NCBI GenBank assembly: GCA_035307785.1
Contig: DATGHS010000364.1
Coordinates: 1-10,524 of the forward strand
Direction: 5' to 3'
Source of the DNA: DATGHS01 sp035307785
GTDB taxonomy: Bacteria; Planctomycetota; Planctomycetia; Gemmatales; Gemmataceae
DNA: 10,524 bases
Shown here: positions 6,217-10,524 of the stretch, in pieces
Layout of the letters: each line of letters starts with the position of its first letter
Numbering within the stretch: position 1 is the stretch's first letter
Notes under the pieces: model-generated
Seen by the model: only the letters and a program-made list of their open reading frames with translations
The model's database searches: none
Told to the model about the DNA's origin: nothing
Program-made: the position numbers and the translations under genes

Positions 6217-6630
6217 TCATCTTAGCGGGGCGCCGTCAAAACTGTGTGGGTGGCTCGCAGGCTCTTTCTTATCAAATACCTTTCGCTTGATTTCCGGCTT
6301 CGGGCCGAAGTTGCATAAAAGGCCCACTTCAATTCCAGTAGCCTTTAGGTAATTGAGAATCTGCGCGTGATGCTCTTTTGCAAGCGCCTCTACCGCTTTC
6401 AACTCAACAATAACGCAATCCTCGACCAGGATGTCGGCGAAATAACAGCCTACCTCGATGCCTTCATAATAAACCTTGATTCGCGCGCTCGGAATTGCTC
6501 TAAGACCTTGTCGCTGCAACTCGATCACCATTGCGTTCTGATAGACTTTTTCAAGAAATCCATAACCGAGGGTATTGTAGACTTTGTAGTAGGCGCCAAT
6601 GATTTTCTCAGTTATGTCTGCATGTTTCAT
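6217..6630 (-). CDS. GxxExxY family protein (PD-(D/E)XK nuclease-like)
   Basis: From the ATG at 6630 the product has 137 residues, close to the usual size of this family. The name-giving motif GFLEKVY is at 24-30. Asp66 and Glu76-Leu-Lys78 form the PD-(D/E)XK pattern, followed by Gln90-Ile-Leu-Asn-Tyr94, a QxxxY motif typical of that fold. LLCNFGPKPEIKRKVF near the C-terminus is also characteristic. The residues expected for metal-dependent cleavage are present, but the biochemical role of the family is not established to my knowledge. The last 18 residues extend past the usual family end into the edge of the left repeat arm. GGAGGG four bases ahead supports this start. An in-frame ATG at 6711 lies in the right repeat arm and would add 27 residues beginning MNTDFITRMNTD. 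The gene is flanked on both sides by inverted repeat arms. Confidence 0.88.
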   Translation of the reverse strand: MKHADITEKIIGAYYKVYNTLGYGFLEKVYQNAMVIELQRQGLRAIPSARIKVYYEGIEVGCYFADILVEDCVIVELKAVEALAKEHHAQILNYLKATGIEVGLLCNFGPKPEIKRKVFDKKEPASHPHSFDGAPLR

Positions 6631-6634
6631 CGCA

Positions 6635-6640
6635 CCCTCC
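6635..6640 (-). promoter_or_regulatory. Ribosome binding site deciding the GxxExxY start
   Basis: GGAGGG on the minus strand lies four bases ahead of the ATG at 6630 (six if GGAG is taken as the core). The alternative ATG at 6711 inside the repeat has no comparable site, so translation more likely begins at 6630. Confidence 0.65.
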
Positions 6641-6670
6641 GTTGATTTGGACCCGAGTTTTTCTCCCACA

Positions 6671-6719
6671 TTCTTATCGGTGTTCATCCGTGTTATGAAA
6701 TCCGTGTTCATCTGTGGCC
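6671..6719 (-). repeat. Right arm (CATAAC type) of element 3
   Basis: Read on the minus strand the heptads are CACAGAT, CACGGAT, CACGGAT and CACCGAT at 10-14-10 spacing. The diagnostic stretch is GGATTTCATAAC, as in the left arm of element 1 and the right arm of element 2. It can be read as MNTDFITRMNTD in frame with the GxxExxY gene. Confidence 0.85.
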
Positions 6720-6729
6720 GAATCTGCGG

Positions 6730-9315
6730 TCACACCATACCCCACCATCTGCGCAGGCCCCATTCCAGGCTGAGCACGGTCACGAACAGCATCAACCAGA
6801 ACGGCTGAAAGGCCGGCGGGGCGTACCACGGGTCCGACTTCTTTTTCCAGTCGGGATAGTGTTTGATCTTGATGCGCTGGTTCGGCAGCGTGGCGGACTT
6901 GAGGTCTTTCAGGAACTGGGGCAAGTCATCCATGCGGTAGACCTGCGGACGGCCGCCGCCGGCGGCGGCGATCTTCTGCAGAGTTTCGGGTTCCGCGGCC
7001 TGTTTCAAAAGTTCGCTTTCGTCTTGATACACGAGGAAGCGAACCGAGGCTCTGCCGTTCACCGGTTTCTGGTCGGTGTCGAGGGCCATGCCCGCCACTT
7101 CGATGCGATATTCGCCGGCGGTATCCGTTCGCCAGAAGTAGCCGCGGTATTGCTCGCCCTCGCGGCTGACCTGCACGGGAAATGACGCGCCATCGGGGGC
7201 GATTACCTTCGCATCGAACCTGGCGCCGGGCAGGTCTACGCCGGTGCGGCCCTTCACGCCGACCGAAAAGGCCTGCTTGCTGCCGGAAGGCAGCCGGCGG
7301 AAGTCGGGCTTGATCCAGACGTTGCCTTCGCTGTTTTCCTGCTGGGCCAGCCAGAGGACAACTTGCTTCCAGAAGCGGTCGTGCAAATCCCAGCCTTCGG
7401 TGGTTACCGGAAAACCGAGTTTACCCCAGTACCAGGTGGTGTCCGGCCCGAACGCGAGCACGCGGCCCTTGCCGAACATCTGAAAGACCATCAGCGGCTC
7501 GCCCTTGCCGCCGGGATCGGTGCCGGCCAGCACGGTGGCGAGCGGCTTGCCGGGCTGCGGCGATTTCGCCTTCCCCAGCCGGTTGTAGCCGCCGAGCTTT
7601 ACCTCCTGATTGAGCCGCCGCCAAGTTTCGACGTTCGCTGGCTTCGTGGCGGCGAGCTGCAGAAGATAATGCTCCTCGCCCTGGGGCGTAGGATACATCT
7701 CCGTGGGCGCATCGACCTGGCCCGATTGCGATAAGTCCACCGGCAGCAAGTCGGCAATGGGAGTGCCTTGCCAGTCGCCGCTGCCGCCCCGGCCCGCGGT
7801 GCCGCCGAAGCTGTCGTGCCCGCCCATCATCATGAAGCCCACGCCTTTTTTGTCCACGAGTTCGCGAATCTTGTCCAGAATCTTGGGATCGCAGGCGCGC
7901 AGCCGCTTGGCCGAGACATCGCCCAGGATAATCACGTCGTACGCCTGTCGTTCCAGTTGATATAGTTCGGCTTCATTCGGCGGCGGCGGTTGCTCGGTCT
8001 GGCGGGTGACAAGATGAACGCGGAAGCGCGGATCGGCGGAAAGCGCGTTACGGATATATTTGCGCTCTTCGCGATCGTCATCGACGATGAGGACGCTGAC
8101 GCCCTCCTTCACCACGCTGACGTAGGTCGAGATCTCGTTGTTGGAGATGGTGACTTCTTCGGGCAGCGGTTTGATACGTAACGTCACGCGGATTTCACCC
8201 GGCGTGGGCGGAGCGGTCGTCTCGATCCGAAGCTCGTTGCCGTTGCGCAGCGCGACGATTGGGTGCCAGCGTTCCTCCACTTCCTCGTCGGCCATGAACA
8301 TTTTTCCGATGGGCACGCCCTTGCCGTCAAATTCCAGCACCGGGTCGATGGGACTATTCTCGAAACCAAAGGCATCGATCTTGGCGCGAATAATCATGCG
8401 CCCCTTTACATAAACCGGCGACGGCTCGATCACGATGCTGGTGATGGCAACATCTTTTTGCTGCGACGACGTGCCAGCCTGCCCGAGCGCAAAGCAGTGA
8501 ATCGGACACTGAATGGCGCGATACTTGGCGGCTTCCTGCACCGCGTTGAAGCGCGTGCCATTATCCGCGCCATCGCTGGCAATCAGCATGCCGCGAAGGT
8601 TTGGCTCGTTCTTATATTGTTCGTGGAGGTGGTTTAGCATGCCGCCGATATCGGTGCGATTGCCGTCGGGCTGCCGGTTCTTGTCATAGGGCTGAACATC
8701 CTCGGCGAAGGCGAACACCTTGACGGTAATTTGCTGCTCCTCTTCGAGTTGCTTGATGATCGGCTCGCAGCGTTCCATCACTTTTTGCATGGTTTCAAAG
8801 CGCGATTGCTTGTTGTATTCATCACGGAGGGTCATGCTCTTCGAGAAGTCACAACCGATGAGCAGCACCGAGGGCACACGCTGATCATCGCGCACTGCCA
8901 GCGCCGGCCGGACGATGGTGAGAATGGCGATCAAAAGCGCCAGCAAACGCAGGCCAATAATGAGCAGCAGCTTCACACCGCGAACCTTGGCCGACCCGCG
9001 ATAGGTGGCCAACGTTACGAAGACGAGGAAGACGGCAGTAATCGCGGGCAACGGCGCCGTGGCGAGGGCCAGGCCGACGACGCCGAGGATCATCGCCCAA
9101 CAGGCTTTGCCGAAGCTAGTACTGCGCGAAAGCCAGCCCAGCGCGGCGCACAGCGCGGCGAGGAGCAGCCGGCCCAAGATCGGCATGGCCGCTGCCAGCA
9201 GCCGGCCGAGCGAGCCGGGCAACAGCATGGCCACGCTCTGGAGGATCTCGACCGGCGAGTGCGACCAGGGCGACGGCGGATCGAAGGTGAAGTCCATGGA
9301 TGAATCCAACATCAT
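6730..9315 (-). CDS. Membrane protein with VWA and glutamine-amidotransferase-like domains
   Basis: From ATG 9315 the product has 861 residues. Several hydrophobic segments at about 25-140 anchor it in the membrane. A von Willebrand factor A domain follows, with the metal-site motif DFSKS at 156-160, a Thr in RTDIGG near 221 and Asp248 in IASDGADNG. A class-I glutamine-amidotransferase-like domain spans about 405-660, with VSVLIVDDD, YDVIILGDV and MMMGGHDSFGG. No catalytic Cys is apparent at the nucleophile position, so enzyme activity is doubtful. A beta-rich region follows, then a final membrane helix at 836-854 and a basic C-terminus. Such proteins occur in planctomycete clusters with BatA/MoxR-type genes, probably in envelope assembly or stress (family knowledge and inference). 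A longer frame starts at 9369, but its extra residues (LTPSPLPQGARG) are the translation of a G-rich repeat. AGGGGTGAT just before ATG 9315 supports the shorter start; ATG 9312 is equally possible. Confidence 0.85.
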   Translation of the reverse strand: MMLDSSMDFTFDPPSPWSHSPVEILQSVAMLLPGSLGRLLAAAMPILGRLLLAALCAALGWLSRSTSFGKACWAMILGVVGLALATAPLPAITAVFLVFVTLATYRGSAKVRGVKLLLIIGLRLLALLIAILTIVRPALAVRDDQRVPSVLLIGCDFSKSMTLRDEYNKQSRFETMQKVMERCEPIIKQLEEEQQITVKVFAFAEDVQPYDKNRQPDGNRTDIGGMLNHLHEQYKNEPNLRGMLIASDGADNGTRFNAVQEAAKYRAIQCPIHCFALGQAGTSSQQKDVAITSIVIEPSPVYVKGRMIIRAKIDAFGFENSPIDPVLEFDGKGVPIGKMFMADEEVEERWHPIVALRNGNELRIETTAPPTPGEIRVTLRIKPLPEEVTISNNEISTYVSVVKEGVSVLIVDDDREERKYIRNALSADPRFRVHLVTRQTEQPPPPNEAELYQLERQAYDVIILGDVSAKRLRACDPKILDKIRELVDKKGVGFMMMGGHDSFGGTAGRGGSGDWQGTPIADLLPVDLSQSGQVDAPTEMYPTPQGEEHYLLQLAATKPANVETWRRLNQEVKLGGYNRLGKAKSPQPGKPLATVLAGTDPGGKGEPLMVFQMFGKGRVLAFGPDTTWYWGKLGFPVTTEGWDLHDRFWKQVVLWLAQQENSEGNVWIKPDFRRLPSGSKQAFSVGVKGRTGVDLPGARFDAKVIAPDGASFPVQVSREGEQYRGYFWRTDTAGEYRIEVAGMALDTDQKPVNGRASVRFLVYQDESELLKQAAEPETLQKIAAAGGGRPQVYRMDDLPQFLKDLKSATLPNQRIKIKHYPDWKKKSDPWYAPPAFQPFWLMLFVTVLSLEWGLRRWWGMV

Positions 9316-9430
9316 ATCACCCCTCGCCCCTTGGGGGAGAGGGGATGGGGTGAGGGGGAAGCGCCCCAAATGGCCACTGTTTTCACGCCTCGCCCCAACA
9401 TTCTCCCTCCGAGGGGAGAGGGGGTAAAAA
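9316..9430. repeat. CCCCTC/GAGGGG palindromic repeat, two units
   Basis: Intergenic DNA between two minus-strand genes made of C-rich and G-rich runs. The first unit is 9318-9358, with CCCCTCGCCCC facing GGGGGAGAGGGG. The second is about 9390-9425, with CTCCC facing GGGGAG. One strand can be translated as LTPSPLPQGARG, a phrase often seen as a false N-terminus in bacterial annotations where this repeat abuts a gene. The first unit also seems to supply the ribosome binding site of the VWA gene. Confidence 0.75.
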
Positions 9431-9432
9431 CA

Positions 9433-10524
9433 CTATGCCGGTTGCGCTTCCATCACCGTATCCGGCTCCGGTTCCTTCTTGTAAAAGCGGTTCGCCAGGT
9501 AACATTCCAGCGCCATGCCGATTAGCAGTATTGCCATCAGCCACGGCAACAGTTCCATCGGCTGGCGGAACCGGCTGGAGATCAGGTCCTTCAACGGCTT
9601 GTTTTGACCGGCCGGCACGAGCGCTTCCGGACCCGTGACTTTTTCAATCTCTTCCGGCGGCACGCGATCCAGCACGAATTCATTGGGCGGCGGGTTCAGG
9701 CTGAACTTCGTCTCCCAGCGCGGCTTGCCGCCCGACACCACGAAATTGCCGGCCGTGCCCGTTTGCCGGATGCGGAGTTCCGTGTCTTTCTCGTCGCGCA
9801 TCACCCGCGTGTCGGGCCCGGTGACGCCGGGGCCGTCGAGCGTGTATTCCGGAAAGCGCGCGTCGAGCGGCAACGGCAACGCCAATGCCTGGCCACAGGT
9901 AAAATTGAAGTTCACCTCTTCCGCGTCGCCGAGCAAGTAGCCCGCGACTTCATTGGCGAGAACGAGGTAAAAATAATGCGTCGTCTGGCGGTAGTCGTTC
10001 CAGTCCGGTTCGTCCTTGCGGAAGTCCATGGCGGTGGTGAACAGGATCACGCGGCCGGCGCCCTTCTCGCGCCCCACCACGCGCTCCAAAAGGGCAGGCG
10101 TGCCCGCCTTCTTTTCCTTGTCGTCCTTCTTGTCCAGGTTGGCGTCGGCGTAACGGACGATGACGTTGCCGGCATGCGGCGTGGAAACCTCCCAGTAGCG
10201 GAAGGCGCCGGGCTTGTGGAGCACAACGCCCACGTTGCCGCGCTGTTCCCAGTCGCGGAACTTGGCCAGCAGTGGATGCGTGAAATTCTTGATGTCCCAC
10301 GGAATGCCGAGTTTCGCGGTCGGCGGAGCATCGATAATCTTCTCCAGCTTGCCAGGCATGAGTCGTTGGGCGGCCTCGGAGTTATAGTCGTCGGTGATTC
10401 GATCCTCGCGGCCCGGAATGATCGCGAGATTGCCGCCGGCCAGCACATAGGTATTCAGCACGCCCCAAAGATCGCTTCCGGGCTGGCGCACGCTCAGCAG
10501 GCACACCGCCTGATAATCTTTCAG
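9433..10524 (-). CDS. BatA-like membrane protein, 5' end outside the window
   Basis: The frame is open to the window edge, so this is a partial gene; the visible part is 363 residues. It begins LKDYQAVCLLSV and continues with WGVLNTYVLAGGNLAIIPG, which resembles the part of BatA-type proteins in which a Rossmann-like or amidotransferase-like segment judges a property of a gap between calls. A VILFTTAMD motif follows, then beta-rich sequence, and near the C-terminus one membrane helix (LLPWLMAILLIGMALECYLANRFY) with a short charged tail. A GTG at 10506 could be mistaken for the start, but the sequence upstream is in frame and of the same character. It is in the same direction as the VWA/amidotransferase-like gene, 117 bases ahead of it, and both share this C-terminal anchor layout, so they likely form one operon and act together in the envelope. 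The N-terminal BatA and VWA domains would be expected outside the window. Confidence 0.7.
   Translation of the reverse strand: MKDYQAVCLLSVRQPGSDLWGVLNTYVLAGGNLAIIPGREDRITDDYNSEAAQRLMPGKLEKIIDAPPTAKLGIPWDIKNFTHPLLAKFRDWEQRGNVGVVLHKPGAFRYWEVSTPHAGNVIVRYADANLDKKDDKEKKAGTPALLERVVGREKGAGRVILFTTAMDFRKDEPDWNDYRQTTHYFYLVLANEVAGYLLGDAEEVNFNFTCGQALALPLPLDARFPEYTLDGPGVTGPDTRVMRDEKDTELRIRQTGTAGNFVVSGGKPRWETKFSLNPPPNEFVLDRVPPEEIEKVTGPEALVPAGQNKPLKDLISSRFRQPMELLPWLMAILLIGMALECYLANRFYKKEPEPDTVMEAQPA

Larger units (their letters stand above)
6164..6719 (-). mobile_element. Inverted-repeat element 3 carrying a GxxExxY gene
   Basis: Terminal arms 6164-6214 and 6671-6719 are inverted copies of each other and of the arms of elements 1 and 2. 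The only gene inside is the GxxExxY protein at 6217-6630, whose stop touches the inner edge of the left arm. Both ends of the element are GGCC. No target-site duplication is evident. The element sits 12 bases from the BtuF-like start and 10 bases from the stop of the VWA/amidotransferase-like gene. There is no transposase, so classing it as mobile is inference from repeated copies with shared structure. Confidence 0.5.

Noticed and set aside
4199..6719. CRISPR array, suggested by the recurring CACGGAT units
   Set aside because: Units are short, arranged as inverted pairs with 10-14-10 spacing and no unique spacers of regular length; no cas genes are present.
6164..6719. Classical insertion sequence
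   Set aside because: There is no transposase, and no target-site duplication could be seen next to the terminal GGCC ends.
8731..9303. Plus-strand frame of 190 codons
   Set aside because: It is the antisense of the VWA gene, with runs of Gln, Arg and Gly and no domain.

Overview
The window looks like a chromosomal segment of a planctomycete. This is inferred from gene content: a large porin with a proline-rich N-terminal region, a short secreted Cys-rich protein, a secreted protein ending in a YHS-like Cys motif, and membrane proteins of the von Willebrand/BatA and glutamine-amidotransferase-like type. Intergenic regions full of long palindromes fit the same picture. No rRNA, tRNA, CRISPR array, prophage or transposase gene was seen.

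Layout. 1-344 is non-coding and holds several GC-rich hairpins. 345-1370 (-) is a zinc-less medium-chain dehydrogenase/quinone-oxidoreductase-like enzyme. 1371-1625 is a divergent intergenic region with a perfect 29-bp stem hairpin, a possible 60-codon ORF and candidate promoters in both directions. 1626-3557 (+) is a secreted beta-barrel porin. After two hairpins comes a small exported protein with 14 cysteines (3675-4130, +), closed by a clear intrinsic terminator. 4409-5122 (+) is an exported two-part protein with a YHS-like C-terminus. Convergent to it is a BtuF-like corrinoid/metal-chelate binding protein (5246-6151, -). A GxxExxY-family protein of the PD-(D/E)XK nuclease fold follows (6217-6630, -), then an 861-residue membrane protein with VWA and amidotransferase-like domains (6730-9315, -). 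The window ends inside a related membrane protein (9433-10524, -, 5' end missing). The last two probably belong to one gene cluster.

The most interesting structure is a family of three long inverted-repeat elements within 2.5 kb (4199-4320, 5129-5241, 6164-6719). Each arm is built from four CACGGAT-type heptads at 10-14-10 bp spacing. Two elements are bare hairpins of about 115-120 bp. The third carries the GxxExxY gene between its arms and nothing else. The two arms of every element can be told apart (a CGTAAC arm and a CATAAC arm). In all three the CATAAC arm can be read as the peptide MNTDxITR, and in the gene-bearing copy this reading frame runs into the GxxExxY gene. All three sit within a few bases of gene ends or a terminator. 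This suggests a gene-bearing repeat element with miniature gene-free relatives, in which the nuclease-like protein may act on the repeats. That function is inference.
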